A DNA stretch of 64,000 nucleotides, taken from assembly GCA_934747385.1 (NCBI GenBank), contig CAKVGK010000002.1:124001-188000 (forward strand). The letters run 5' to 3'. The DNA comes from an uncultured Clostridia bacterium (GTDB lineage: Bacteria > Bacillota > Clostridia > Christensenellales > UBA1242). The notes beneath the pieces are model-generated. The model made no database searches. It was given only the letters and a program-made list of their open reading frames with translations, and was not told the DNA's origin. Numbering within the stretch: the first letter of the stretch is position 1; the number at the start of each line of letters is the position of its first letter. The position numbers and the translations under genes were made by a program. This document shows positions 16,411-25,576 of this stretch, one piece after another.

Positions 16411-17455
16411 TACACTTATTATAAACACCTCAAATGATAAATTAGAAATAGTTTTGCAGTGTCAAAATCAAGTTTTTCACATGGTTTTGTCCAGTCAAAG
16501 CCATCACAACGAAACCATGTTGCCAGCAATAGACAAAATGCTAACTGAACATGGTTTTACAATTGAACAATTGAACCAACTCGGCGTTGTAGTTGGGCCG
16601 GGCTCGTTTACTGGCATACGCGTTGGTGTGGCAACAATCAAAGCGTTTAGAGATAGTTTGGGTGTTCCAGCAAAAGGAATAAACAATTTGGATTATCTTT
16701 TTGCTCTTGCAACAAATCAAAATAAAAACTGCTCAACCGTTGCAATTTTGGGCAGCAGAGATAGTTATTTTGTTGCAACAAAAGTGAATGACAGAGTGTA
16801 TAAATACGAAAGAAATTTAATAAAAGAAGAGTTGAGACAGCTTGCAAAAAATTCTCCTATCGGTATGTTCAAAGCCGATGAAGACTTGGATTGTTTTGAG
16901 GTTGAACTTGACGCAAATGTTTTGTTAAGTTGTTTTGAAAAGAGTTGTGACACAAGTTTAGTTCCAGTTTATTACCAACTTTCGCAGGCAGAAAGTGAAA
17001 AAATTAAGCATTCAAATTTTGAGATTTGTGAAGCTGAAGTGCAAGATTTGATTGAGATCTCAAAATTGGAGCAAAGCAGCATGCTGCCAAATCAAATAAA
17101 TGAGCAAGCATTCAAAAATTCCATTTTGAGCAAAAACCACAAGTTGTATGTTGCAAAATTGGCAGGAGAAGTGATTGGCTTTGTTTGCTTGGAATTGACT
17201 GATGAAGTCAATATTGAAAACATTGTTGTTGCAAAAAGTTACAGAAATTATGGTATAGGCACAAAAATGCTTGAATTTGCTTATGATTTTGCAAAACAAA
17301 ACAATTTTAACGCATTGAGTTTGGAAGTTAGTGAAAACAACATAACCGCTTATTTGCTTTATAAAAAGTTTGGGTTTGACAAGCGAAGAGTACGCAAAAA
17401 CTATTACGCCGATGGCAGTTCTGCCATTGAAATGTGCATGCTTGTTTTGAAATAG
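16403..17455 (+). CDS. tsaB: TsaB-RimI fusion protein
   Basis: Two normally separate neighbours are joined in one frame. Residues 1 to about 195 are TsaB, the inactive-kinase scaffold of the t6A complex (VVVGPGSFTGIRVG). Residues about 205-350 are RimI, the GNAT that acetylates the N-terminus of ribosomal protein S18: acetyl-CoA loop RNYGIG (281-286) and YYADGSSAIEM near the end. No start codon with ribosome site or stop lies between them. Coupling with tsaE upstream is by 8-base overlap. Both functions appear intact by motif. Confidence 0.93.
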   Translation: MNNTLIINTSNDKLEIVLQCQNQVFHMVLSSQSHHNETMLPAIDKMLTEHGFTIEQLNQLGVVVGPGSFTGIRVGVATIKAFRDSLGVPAKGINNLDYLFALATNQNKNCSTVAILGSRDSYFVATKVNDRVYKYERNLIKEELRQLAKNSPIGMFKADEDLDCFEVELDANVLLSCFEKSCDTSLVPVYYQLSQAESEKIKHSNFEICEAEVQDLIEISKLEQSSMLPNQINEQAFKNSILSKNHKLYVAKLAGEVIGFVCLELTDEVNIENIVVAKSYRNYGIGTKMLEFAYDFAKQNNFNALSLEVSENNITAYLLYKKFGFDKRRVRKNYYADGSSAIEMCMLVLK

Positions 17456-17456
17456 G

Positions 17457-18956
17457 TTAAATGTAGTCGTCCGGCAAATCGTTCAGCAGAAGCAAAGTGT
17501 CGCTGCTTGAAAGTAAATTGAAATATTGTTTCGCATGTTCAAGCGAGTCTGCAAACAATATTTTTTTTGCTTTATTTTTGCTTTTAATTCCATCGTTGAG
17601 TGCCAGGCTGTTTGTTTTTCCCACAATCACAACATAATCAATTTTGGCAAGCAAACGCCCAAGTTCAAAATTTATTTTGTATTGTTCTTTTCCGCCTTCA
17701 ATAATACCAGGAGTTGCAACCATTTTTTTGCCAGAAGAGCAATTTAAAACATCGATGGATTGTTTTGCGCTGGTTAATGAGCAATTGTAACTATCGTCCA
17801 AAATGTTAATGTTTGCTTTTATGTATTCAAGGCGATGAGGAACTGGTTGTAAATTTTCGATTGCTTTTTGCAAATTTTCAACTGGCAGTTTTAATTGACG
17901 GGCAAGGGCAAACGCTAAAAGAATGTCTGTGACATTGTGCTCCCCAAGCAAATTTGTTTTGCATAAAATTTTTTGGTTTTTAAAGCAAATTTCAAAAGTT
18001 GTTTTAAAATTTTCCGTCCTAATATTTTGCGCGTAAAAATTTGCTTTTTGCTTTGTTGAAACTGAAATCTTTTTGCCAGACTTAACTTTTTGCATGTTTA
18101 AAATGTAATCATTGTCAACATTAAAAACGCATGGTTTCGTGTTCAAAAATTCACTAAGTTTTTTTTTCGCTTTTGCAATGTTTTCAATTGTCCTAAAAGT
18201 TTGCAAATGTTGGGGCGAAATTTGAGTGATAATTCCATAATCTGCGCCGTATAATTTGCACAAACTTTCAATGTCATTTTTGTGTCTTGCGCCATATTCC
18301 AAAATAACAAAATCAACATTCAAGTCTGTGTTGTTTAAAAATTTTGCAATCCCAATTGGAGTGTTGTAACTTTTTGGAGAAGCAACAACTTTTTGTTTTG
18401 TTTTTAACATTGCAAACAAAATATTTTTTACAGTTGTTTTTCCGTTGCTGCCAGTTATTGCAATAACTTTTGCGTGGCTATTTTTTAATTTGTTTTTTGC
18501 TTTTTTAATAAATTGAATATTTTTAATTTTATCAAAAAAATTTAAAAAATTAGCAAAAATAGGGGCAAAAATCATTAAAATATGGCTCAAAATCGCAATT
18601 TTTTGAAAAAATATTGGTAATATAAATAAAATTGAAGAAATTAGATATATTCTTTTAAATCGTGCTGTCAGCACAATTGGCGTCTTTTTATTTGCACAAA
18701 TTTTATAATAAATTATTGGAGAAATAAATAATAAAATTAAATTTATAATAATTGCCAAAAATAATTTAAAAAATAATATTTGTTCGACAAAAATCAGCGC
18801 TAAAATAACTTCAAAAATCCAATATTTAAAAGAAAAATAACTTAAATATCTGTTTGCGTTATAATCTCGCAGTTGAAAAATATGCAAAAATTTATGTAAA
18901 CAAATTATGTTTGTAATTGTTGACAAAACAATTAAATAATAATTAACAAAAATCAC
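17457..18956 (-). CDS. murF: MurF-type Mur ligase with N-terminal membrane domain
   Basis: Predicted UDP-MurNAc-tripeptide:D-Ala-D-Ala ligase. Residues 1 to about 150 form four or five hydrophobic helices; the ligase begins near 160 with P-loop GSNGKTT (169-175), then YGARHKNDIE, NVDND, GEHNVTD, PVPHRLE and DDSYNC, which fit MurF. A standard MurF has no membrane segment but an N-terminal UDP-binding domain of comparable length, which appears to be replaced here. It overlaps the hydrolase by 4 bases and is divergent from ddl, the supplier of its D-Ala-D-Ala substrate. It could be an unusual MurF or a related Mur ligase acting at the membrane. Confidence 0.85.
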   Translation of the reverse strand: MIFVNYYLIVLSTITNIICLHKFLHIFQLRDYNANRYLSYFSFKYWIFEVILALIFVEQILFFKLFLAIIINLILLFISPIIYYKICANKKTPIVLTARFKRIYLISSILFILPIFFQKIAILSHILMIFAPIFANFLNFFDKIKNIQFIKKAKNKLKNSHAKVIAITGSNGKTTVKNILFAMLKTKQKVVASPKSYNTPIGIAKFLNNTDLNVDFVILEYGARHKNDIESLCKLYGADYGIITQISPQHLQTFRTIENIAKAKKKLSEFLNTKPCVFNVDNDYILNMQKVKSGKKISVSTKQKANFYAQNIRTENFKTTFEICFKNQKILCKTNLLGEHNVTDILLAFALARQLKLPVENLQKAIENLQPVPHRLEYIKANINILDDSYNCSLTSAKQSIDVLNCSSGKKMVATPGIIEGGKEQYKINFELGRLLAKIDYVVIVGKTNSLALNDGIKSKNKAKKILFADSLEHAKQYFNLLSSSDTLLLLNDLPDDYI

Positions 18957-19687
18957 AAAAATTTCACCACCAAATTGTTAAAAATTGCATTTTGTTTTAA
19001 GTATGCAAAATGGTTTGATTTTGTAACATACAATCGCGCATTTTTTTTGTTATTTTTAAAAATTTTTCTTGCAATCCAAATTGGAGCTTCTTTGTCTTCT
19101 TTTCCCCAAAATAGCAAAATATTGCAATTGAATTTTAGCATGTTTATGGTGTTAAAATTGACCACATTTTGAAAAGTTTTTTTATTTGTTGCGGTTAAAG
19201 TTTTATAATCCTCACTTGCCAATTTTTCAAATAAAAATTTATTTTTTTCTTTTTTGAGCAAGCAAATATTGTTATTTTGATTGATTTTTTTAAAAATATT
19301 ATTTTTTTTAGCGCCGGCACCGCCTGTTACGACAATTTTTTCAATTTGTAAATTTTTGTTGTTATTTGTAATTTTATAATTCAACAATGTTGCAATTCTA
19401 AATCCAAAACTATGGCAAACAATTGAAATCTTTTTAATGTTTAAATTTGCAAGCAAATTTTCTACGCAGTCAACATAGTCTTCCATGCGCCAAACCAGGT
19501 TCGTTGGTGCAGTTGTTGGAAGAGTTATAGTTAGACAATTGTATTTTACGCTTAACAAATTTTTTGTTGAGTAAAATGAATTTTTGTTACCTCCCCAGCC
19601 ATGTAAAAACAAAACGCAATGGTCAGAGTCGCGCTGTTGGGCTTTAACAAAAGAATAATCAACAAGTTCGCCATGAAAAACAAACAT
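18953..19687 (-). CDS. Alpha/beta hydrolase
   Basis: 244 residues with LFLHGWGGNKNSF (oxyanion HG), nucleophile Ser in CHSFG, an Asp in GKEDKEAP and a His in SNHFAYL, i.e. a full catalytic triad of the serine esterase/lipase type. No signal peptide. Translationally coupled to murF (4-base overlap) and divergent from ddl, so a wall-precursor or membrane-lipid role is plausible but not shown. Confidence 0.88.
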   Translation of the reverse strand: MFVFHGELVDYSFVKAQQRDSDHCVLFLHGWGGNKNSFYSTKNLLSVKYNCLTITLPTTAPTNLVWRMEDYVDCVENLLANLNIKKISIVCHSFGFRIATLLNYKITNNNKNLQIEKIVVTGGAGAKKNNIFKKINQNNNICLLKKEKNKFLFEKLASEDYKTLTATNKKTFQNVVNFNTINMLKFNCNILLFWGKEDKEAPIWIARKIFKNNKKNARLYVTKSNHFAYLKQNAIFNNLVVKFL

Positions 19688-19692
19688 ATTAA

Positions 19693-19722
19693 TTTATATG
19701 CATACGCGCGTATGCGAGTTAA
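19693..19722 (-). promoter_or_regulatory. Promoter with a perfect palindrome filling its spacer
   Basis: On the minus strand TTAACT and TATAAA flank an 18-base spacer, and within it 19700-19715 is the perfect 16-bp palindrome GCATACGCGCGTATGC. This GC-rich block stands out in AT-rich intergenic DNA between murF/hydrolase and ddl. The arrangement suggests a dimeric regulator gripping the spacer, but no regulator gene is adjacent. Confidence 0.55.
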
Positions 19723-19760
19723 ACACAAACAAATAAGACAAAAGTTGAATATATAAAGTT

Positions 19761-20834
19761 ATGGAAAAAATTTGTGTTATTTTTGGTGGTGCCAGCCCAG
19801 AGCATGACGTGTCAATCATCACTGGTATGCAATGTGCAAAATATTTGCAGGCAAAATATGATATTGAAAAAATTTATTTGGGGCTAGACAATATTTTTTA
19901 CTACGCCACTCAGGTTGAGGATTTGACAGTTTTTGCAAACAAATCTGCCATTAACTTAAAGCAGGTTATGTTTTGCAATGGCTTGTTTAAAAAGGGCATA
20001 GCATGGAAAAAAGTTTGTGACATTAAATGTGTTGTCAATTGCTGTCATGGCGGAATTGGCGAAAACGGGAACTTAGCTGGATTTTTTGAAACAATTGGAG
20101 TTCCGTTCACAAGTTGCAATTCTCTTGCAGCGGGAGTGACAATGGACAAATCTCTCACAAAGACACTTGTTTCAAACATTGCAAATATAGCTAAAGGCGA
20201 AAAGGTTACAAAGCAAAACAACTTCGCCGCGATTGAAAAAATTAAATTAGAGTTTGATGACGATTTGATTGTCAAGCCAAATGCGCTTGGCTCGTCAATT
20301 GGTGTTAAAGCATGCAACAAAACTGATTTTAAAAAACAAGTTGCTGCCATTTTTGAACTGAATGACCATGCACTTGTTGAAGAAAAAATTTCCCCAATGA
20401 TTGAATTAAATCAAGCATGTTACAAAAAGGGCAACAATTTAGTTTTAAGTGCAATAGAGCAGCCTATAAGCAAACAAGAATTTTTAACTTTTGACGAAAA
20501 ATATCGTCATCAAAGCAAATCTAAGGTTAAAGATAGAATCATTCCTGCCAATATTCCTGCAAAACTTGAAAAACAGATTAACGAAACGACAAGCAAAATA
20601 TACACTGAACTGAACTTGAATGGCGTGGTGAGGATTGACTATATTTTTAACACGCAAACAAAAACCCTGTACTTTAATGAGGTGAACACCGTGCCAGGAA
20701 GTTTGGCTTTTTATCTTTATGAGCCAATAGGCATTGACTACATAAGTTTGATTGAGGATTTGCTTGCCAACGCGACCACCCCAAAAAAATATTCTTATTT
20801 TGACACCAACATACTAACAAAAAAATTGCTTTAA
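19761..20834 (+). CDS. ddl: D-alanine--D-alanine ligase
   Basis: ATP-grasp ligase making the D-Ala-D-Ala used by MurF. 357 residues, VIFGGASPEHDVSIITG at the start, VKPNALGSSIGV glycine loop, RIDYIF and FNEVNTVPGSLAFYLYEP near the end with the Asn/Glu metal ligands. The last motif has Leu-Ala-Phe-Tyr-Leu after PGS. The ribosome site is weak. Divergent from murF across a 73-base gap with the palindrome. Confidence 0.95.
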   Translation: MEKICVIFGGASPEHDVSIITGMQCAKYLQAKYDIEKIYLGLDNIFYYATQVEDLTVFANKSAINLKQVMFCNGLFKKGIAWKKVCDIKCVVNCCHGGIGENGNLAGFFETIGVPFTSCNSLAAGVTMDKSLTKTLVSNIANIAKGEKVTKQNNFAAIEKIKLEFDDDLIVKPNALGSSIGVKACNKTDFKKQVAAIFELNDHALVEEKISPMIELNQACYKKGNNLVLSAIEQPISKQEFLTFDEKYRHQSKSKVKDRIIPANIPAKLEKQINETTSKIYTELNLNGVVRIDYIFNTQTKTLYFNEVNTVPGSLAFYLYEPIGIDYISLIEDLLANATTPKKYSYFDTNILTKKLL

Positions 20835-20854
20835 TTAAAAAAAAATGGTATAAT
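20826..20854 (+). promoter_or_regulatory. Promoter of the topoisomerase operon
   Basis: TTGCTT, 17 bp, TATAAT; the -35 overlaps the last codons and stop of ddl. Confidence 0.6.
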
Positions 20855-20895
20855 TACCCCAGAATTTAACAAAATTGGAGCAAAAGGGGATAATT

Positions 20896-22866
20896 GTGTC
20901 AGCAAGTTATGATAGTAAAGATTTAATTGTTTTGGAAGGGCTTGATGCTGTGCGTATGCGTCCTGGTATGTATATTGGCACAACGGGCGTTAAAGGGCTT
21001 CACCACCTGCTTTGGGAGATTATAGACAACGCGATTGACGAAGTTGCAAATGGCTACGGCAACAAGGTTGAAGTGACTCTGCATAAGGACGGCACCGCGT
21101 CTGTTATGGATAATGGACGTGGCATTCCAGTAAGCCCACACCCAAAACTTAAAATCAGCGGTGTGGAAGTGGTTTTCACTCAACTTCATGCTGGTGGTAA
21201 GTTCGGCGATAATAACTATAAATATTCAGGCGGTTTGCACGGCGTTGGCGCGTCAGTAACAAACGCACTCAGCCGTTATTTGGAAGTTACAGTTTATAAA
21301 GATGGTCACAAATATTTCGCTCGCTTTGAGTCGATTGAAAAAAATGGCAAAATTCACAGCGGCGTGCCAGTTCAGCATTTAACCGAAATGGGCAAAACAA
21401 CATTAAAGGGAACCTATGTTCGCTTTTTGCCAGATGATAGGGTGTTTAAAGATATAAAGTTTGATTACGACACTGTTTATGAGCGCCTTAAAGAAACCGC
21501 ATTTTTAAACAAAGGTGTGCATATTGAATTGATTGACGAGCGCACCAACAAGCACGAAACATTGTGCTTTGAAGGCGGTATTCGAGATTATGTAACCAGC
21601 CTTACAATGGACAAAAAGCCATTGTTTGTGCCACCAATTTACATTGAAAATGAAATTGACGATACATTTGTATCGCTTTCTTTGCAGTATGTTGATAACT
21701 ACACGGAAAGTATTTACAGTTACGTAAACAACATTCCAACCCCAGAGGGTGGCACACACGAAGTTGGCTTTAAAACAGCGCTAACAAAAGTGCTTAACGA
21801 TTTTGCAAAAAAACATGGGCTTGTTAAAGATAAAGATATTCCTTTTATAGGTGACGACTTCCGCGAGGGCTTGGTTGCTGTTTTGGCAATTAAAATGAAA
21901 AATGTTCAGTTTGAGGGGCAAACCAAAACCAAACTCGGCAATGTTGAGGCTCGTTCAAGGGTCGAAAGCGTTTGTACTCAGGGTTTGAGTGAATTTTTTC
22001 AAGCCAAAAAGAACGAAAATATAGGCAACATTATCATAGATAAAGCAAAGGGCGCAGCACGTGTGAGGGCGGCTGCAAAACATGCAAAAGATTTGACAAG
22101 AGCTAAAAACTCAATTGAGGGCAACATGCTGCTTGGCAAACTTGCAAATTGCACAAGCAAAAACCCTGAATTGAACGAAATATTCATTGTTGAAGGTGAC
22201 TCGGCAGGCGGCACAGCAAAACAGGGCAGGGATAGGTATTTCCAAGCCATTTTGCCTTTACGTGGCAAACCACTTAACAGTGAGAAAAAGCGCATTGACC
22301 AAGTGCTTGCAAACGAAGAAATTCGCACAATTATCGGTGCGTTTGGCACCGGCATTGGCGAGGATTTTAAACTTGAAAACCTTAAGTACCACAAAGTTAT
22401 AATTTTAAGCGATGCCGATCAAGATGGTATGCACATTAGGTGTATTCTGCTTACATTCTTCTTCCGCTATATGCGTCCGCTTATCACAAACGGCAACATC
22501 TATGTTGGCATGCCTCCACTTTATAAGGTCACAACAAAAGATAGAGAGTGGTATTGCTACACAGACGAGGAATTGACAGCAATCACTTCAAAACTTAAAA
22601 ATTACAACCTGCAACGTTATAAAGGTCTTGGCGAAATGAGCGCCGAACAACTTTGGACAACCACCATGGACCCTGCGCACCGCAGCATGATTAGGGTTAC
22701 TCTTGAAGACGCAGTTCAGGCTGATAAACAAATCAGCATGTGGATGGGCGATGACGTTGGACCTCGTAAAGATTACATTAACAAAAATGCAAACTTTAAT
22801 AAAATTGACGCATTTGAAACTCAAAAACACGAAAAGCAAAAGCAAGAAAATGAAGGGGAAAATTAA
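20896..22866 (+). CDS. Type IIA topoisomerase subunit B (ParE/GyrB)
   Basis: ATPase/TOPRIM subunit of DNA gyrase or topoisomerase IV. The GTG at 20896 is preferred over the upstream TTG at 20875 because AAAGGGG lies 6 bases before it; 656 residues. GHKL motifs EIIDNAID, DNGRGIP and SGGLHGVGASV, transducer domain, then TOPRIM EGDSAGG, PLRGKPLN and SDADQDGMH, and QRYKGLGEMSAEQLW at the end. GVGASV leans to ParE, but assignment needs a tree. One-base overlap with subunit A; the pair forms one A2B2 enzyme. Confidence 0.95.
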   Translation: MSASYDSKDLIVLEGLDAVRMRPGMYIGTTGVKGLHHLLWEIIDNAIDEVANGYGNKVEVTLHKDGTASVMDNGRGIPVSPHPKLKISGVEVVFTQLHAGGKFGDNNYKYSGGLHGVGASVTNALSRYLEVTVYKDGHKYFARFESIEKNGKIHSGVPVQHLTEMGKTTLKGTYVRFLPDDRVFKDIKFDYDTVYERLKETAFLNKGVHIELIDERTNKHETLCFEGGIRDYVTSLTMDKKPLFVPPIYIENEIDDTFVSLSLQYVDNYTESIYSYVNNIPTPEGGTHEVGFKTALTKVLNDFAKKHGLVKDKDIPFIGDDFREGLVAVLAIKMKNVQFEGQTKTKLGNVEARSRVESVCTQGLSEFFQAKKNENIGNIIIDKAKGAARVRAAAKHAKDLTRAKNSIEGNMLLGKLANCTSKNPELNEIFIVEGDSAGGTAKQGRDRYFQAILPLRGKPLNSEKKRIDQVLANEEIRTIIGAFGTGIGEDFKLENLKYHKVIILSDADQDGMHIRCILLTFFFRYMRPLITNGNIYVGMPPLYKVTTKDREWYCYTDEELTAITSKLKNYNLQRYKGLGEMSAEQLWTTTMDPAHRSMIRVTLEDAVQADKQISMWMGDDVGPRKDYINKNANFNKIDAFETQKHEKQKQENEGEN

Positions 22867-25289
22867 TGGCTAAAAAAGAATTTAAGGCAGTTGAACCAAC
22901 TGGTAATTTGTATTCCATGACAGTGGAAGACGTTATGTCCACAAGCATGTTGCCTTACAGCGAATATGTTATTATGGACCGCGCTCTTCCTCGTGTGGAA
23001 GACGGCTTAAAACCTGTTCAACGCCGCATTTTGTATGACATGATCGAATTGGGCTTAACACCAGACAAACCTTTTAAAAAATCAGCCCGTGTGGTTGGTG
23101 ACACGTTGGGTAAATTCCACCCACATGGCGATAGTTCTGTTTATGGGGCAATGGTGCGCATGGCTCAAGACTTTGTTATGGGCGAAAGGCTGGTTGAAGG
23201 TCAGGGCAACTTTGGCTCAATAGATGGCGACAGCGCAGCAGCAATGCGTTACACAGAGGTTAGATTAACACCTCTTGCATTGGAACTTATGCAGGATTTG
23301 GATAAAGAAACGGTTAGTTTCAGTTTCAATTTTGACGATACGCTTAAAGAGCCAGACTACTTAACTGGTCGTTTCCCAAACTTGTTTGTTAACGGAGCAT
23401 CTGGCATTGCGGTTGGTTTGGCAACAAACATTCCAACACACAATTTGGGCGAAATGATTGATGGCTGTGTGGCGTATATTGACAATCCAAATATAACCCT
23501 AACAGAAATGCTTAAAATCATCAAGGGTCCAGATTTTCCAACTGGTGGTATGATTTGTGCAGGCAAAGATATGGAAGAAGCATATGCAACCGGTCGCGGG
23601 AAAGTGACAATGCGTGCAGTTTTCCACACGGAAGATGACAAAAATGGCAAAACAAACATTGTTATCACAGAATTGCCATATCAGGTTAATAAAGCAGAAT
23701 TTTTAAAGTCGGTTGGCGACTTAAAAATGAAACTTAAAGACGATCTTGCCGATATTTGCGACATAACTGACGAAAGTGATAAGTCGGGCATACGTGCAGT
23801 GATAACCGTTAAAAAAGACGGCGATGTTGACAATATTATTGCGCTTTTGTTGAAGCACACCGATATGCAACTTAACTTTAATTATAATGTTGTTGCAATT
23901 GCGGACGGCAGTCCAAAACAACTAGGCTTGCTTGCATACTTGAACTATTATGTTAAGTTCCAAAACGATATTATTGTGCGCAGAACCAAGTTTGACCTTG
24001 AAAGGGCAAAGGCACGTGCTCATATTGTTGAAGGGCTTTGTGTTGCAATTGCAAATATAGACGAAGTTGTTCAAATCATCAAAACATCAAGTTCGGTGAG
24101 TGATGCTAAAACCAAACTTATGGAACGCTTTAACTTGACCGAAATTCAAACCCAAGCAATTTTGGACATGCGTTTAAGCAGGCTTACAAGTTTGGAAGTT
24201 GAAAAACTGCAAGAAGAACTTAAAGAATTGCTTAAAACAATTGAGGAATTAACTGCAATTTTGAATAGCAAAGCACGTCAAATGACTGTTATTAAAAAGG
24301 AACTTAAAGAAATCAAAGCCAAGTACGCAACACCACGCAAAACTCAAATAGTAACAAACTTTGAGGATTATGTTGTAACACCAATTGAAAGATTGCTTGA
24401 CACAGAGTGCGCGGTGGCGGTCACAAACGATGGCTTACGCCTTAAAACTCTTGATATTAAACAAATTCAAAATGCAAGTCCAAATTATAATTATGAAAAT
24501 ATCAATGCTTTGCACAAGTCAGTTGTTCTCACAAGCATGAACAGTAAGGTCTATGTTTTCACAAATTATGGCAATTTCTTCAGTATTCCAGTGCGAAGCA
24601 TTCCAAACAGCAAATTCAACACCAAGGGCACAGCCATGAGCGAAATTGCACATGCTGAAACCAAAGAAAAAGTTGTTGGGTTGTTTGCAGAGCAGGATTT
24701 TGAGGAGAACACAGAACTTATTTTCACCACACAAGATGGATTTATAAAACGCAGTCCAGCGGCCGAGTATGTAGGGCTAAAAACCGGCAGCGTGGCACTT
24801 AAACTTAAGGATTTTGACCGTGTTGTTTCAGTTCAAATTAACGACAATTTGCCTTCAATTTTAATGGTTAGCAGTGATGGTATGGCGGTTAACGTTGAAT
24901 ATAAAACTGTTCCAATAACTAAACGCGCAAGCGGCGGTGTGATTGGCATGAGTTTGAATGAGGGGGAAAAAGTGATTTTTGCAAGTCAGGTCAACACTCT
25001 TGATAGGGTGTTGGTTGTAACCCCTGATGGCGTGGGAAAAAAATTCAGTCTGAATGAATTGCCAATAAGTGCACGAAATCGCAAAGGGCTTAAAATTGTA
25101 ACAGGCAAAGAAAAGGTTTTTGCAATCATTTCACCAATTGTGACTGGTGAAGTTGTGTTGCAAGATAAAGATAAGGTCTACGCAGTTGACGTTAACGACA
25201 TAACCATTCAAACTCGCACCAGCGCAGGCAAACCTCTTGTTGCAAAAACAAAACTTTCTCTTAAAGATGTTGGTTTGTATTTAAATTAG
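22866..25289 (+). CDS. Type IIA topoisomerase subunit A (ParC/GyrA)
   Basis: DNA breakage-reunion subunit, 807 residues. Winged-helix motifs RVEDGLKPVQRRILY, the quinolone-region segment HPHGDSSVYGAMVRM, catalytic Tyr in AAAMRYTE, tower and coiled coil, then a C-terminal beta-pinwheel. The gyrase-specific GyrA box (QRRGGKG-like) is not seen; the nearest is KRASGGVIGM. That argues for topoisomerase IV, or a gyrase with a degenerate box. Note Ser in GDSSVYGAM, the usual quinolone-sensitive type. Confidence 0.95.
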   Translation: MAKKEFKAVEPTGNLYSMTVEDVMSTSMLPYSEYVIMDRALPRVEDGLKPVQRRILYDMIELGLTPDKPFKKSARVVGDTLGKFHPHGDSSVYGAMVRMAQDFVMGERLVEGQGNFGSIDGDSAAAMRYTEVRLTPLALELMQDLDKETVSFSFNFDDTLKEPDYLTGRFPNLFVNGASGIAVGLATNIPTHNLGEMIDGCVAYIDNPNITLTEMLKIIKGPDFPTGGMICAGKDMEEAYATGRGKVTMRAVFHTEDDKNGKTNIVITELPYQVNKAEFLKSVGDLKMKLKDDLADICDITDESDKSGIRAVITVKKDGDVDNIIALLLKHTDMQLNFNYNVVAIADGSPKQLGLLAYLNYYVKFQNDIIVRRTKFDLERAKARAHIVEGLCVAIANIDEVVQIIKTSSSVSDAKTKLMERFNLTEIQTQAILDMRLSRLTSLEVEKLQEELKELLKTIEELTAILNSKARQMTVIKKELKEIKAKYATPRKTQIVTNFEDYVVTPIERLLDTECAVAVTNDGLRLKTLDIKQIQNASPNYNYENINALHKSVVLTSMNSKVYVFTNYGNFFSIPVRSIPNSKFNTKGTAMSEIAHAETKEKVVGLFAEQDFEENTELIFTTQDGFIKRSPAAEYVGLKTGSVALKLKDFDRVVSVQINDNLPSILMVSSDGMAVNVEYKTVPITKRASGGVIGMSLNEGEKVIFASQVNTLDRVLVVTPDGVGKKFSLNELPISARNRKGLKIVTGKEKVFAIISPIVTGEVVLQDKDKVYAVDVNDITIQTRTSAGKPLVAKTKLSLKDVGLYLN

Positions 25290-25345
25290 TCAAAAATGTT
25301 ATTTAATCAATGCCAATCAATCAATTTGTTTTTGCAAATTTAAAG

Positions 25346-25374
25346 TTGACATTTTAATTTAAAACGAATATACC
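25346..25374 (+). promoter_or_regulatory. Promoter in the parC-ylmC gap
   Basis: TTGACA (25346-25351), 17 bp, TATACC (25369-25374). Nothing coding follows within the next 200 bases; a hairpin with T-run follows instead. Confidence 0.6.
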
Positions 25375-25380
25375 ATAAAC

Positions 25381-25439
25381 AAAGATAGAGATACAGAGCG
25401 AGTTTGCCAAAAGCATTTATCGACATCCTATCTTTTTTT
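25381..25439 (+). ncRNA. Candidate short structured RNA
   Basis: Starting about 7 bases after the -10, AAAGATAG(A)GAT pairs with ATCCTATCTTT (one bulged A, about 11 bp), enclosing a 32-base loop, and ends in seven Ts. Promoter, hairpin and T-run define a transcript near 60 nt. No known riboswitch or sRNA class was recognised. Confidence 0.4.
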
Positions 25440-25514
25440 AGTTTATATTTTGTATACTTTTTATTTGCACACAAGATATAATTATAACAAAATGTTTTTG
25501 TTAATACCAAAAAT

Positions 25515-25554
25515 AAAAAATGCCAAATTGTTACAAATATTGGCATTTTTTTTT
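25515..25554 (+). terminator. Terminator directly upstream of ylmC
   Basis: AAAAATGCCAA/TTGGCATTTTT, 11 bp, 13-base loop, extended T-run; ends 23 bases before the ylmC ATG, so it could end an upstream RNA or act as an attenuator. Confidence 0.8.
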
Positions 25555-25576
25555 AAAAAATTTCATATAAATCAAT

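Noticed and set aside
20875..20895. TTG start of the topoisomerase B subunit
   Set aside because: The GTG at 20896 has a good ribosome site at the right distance and gives the normal N-terminus.
25340..25546. Minus-strand ORF over the candidate small RNA
   Set aside because: No ribosome site, composition of random AT-rich frame, and it runs through two hairpin terminators.
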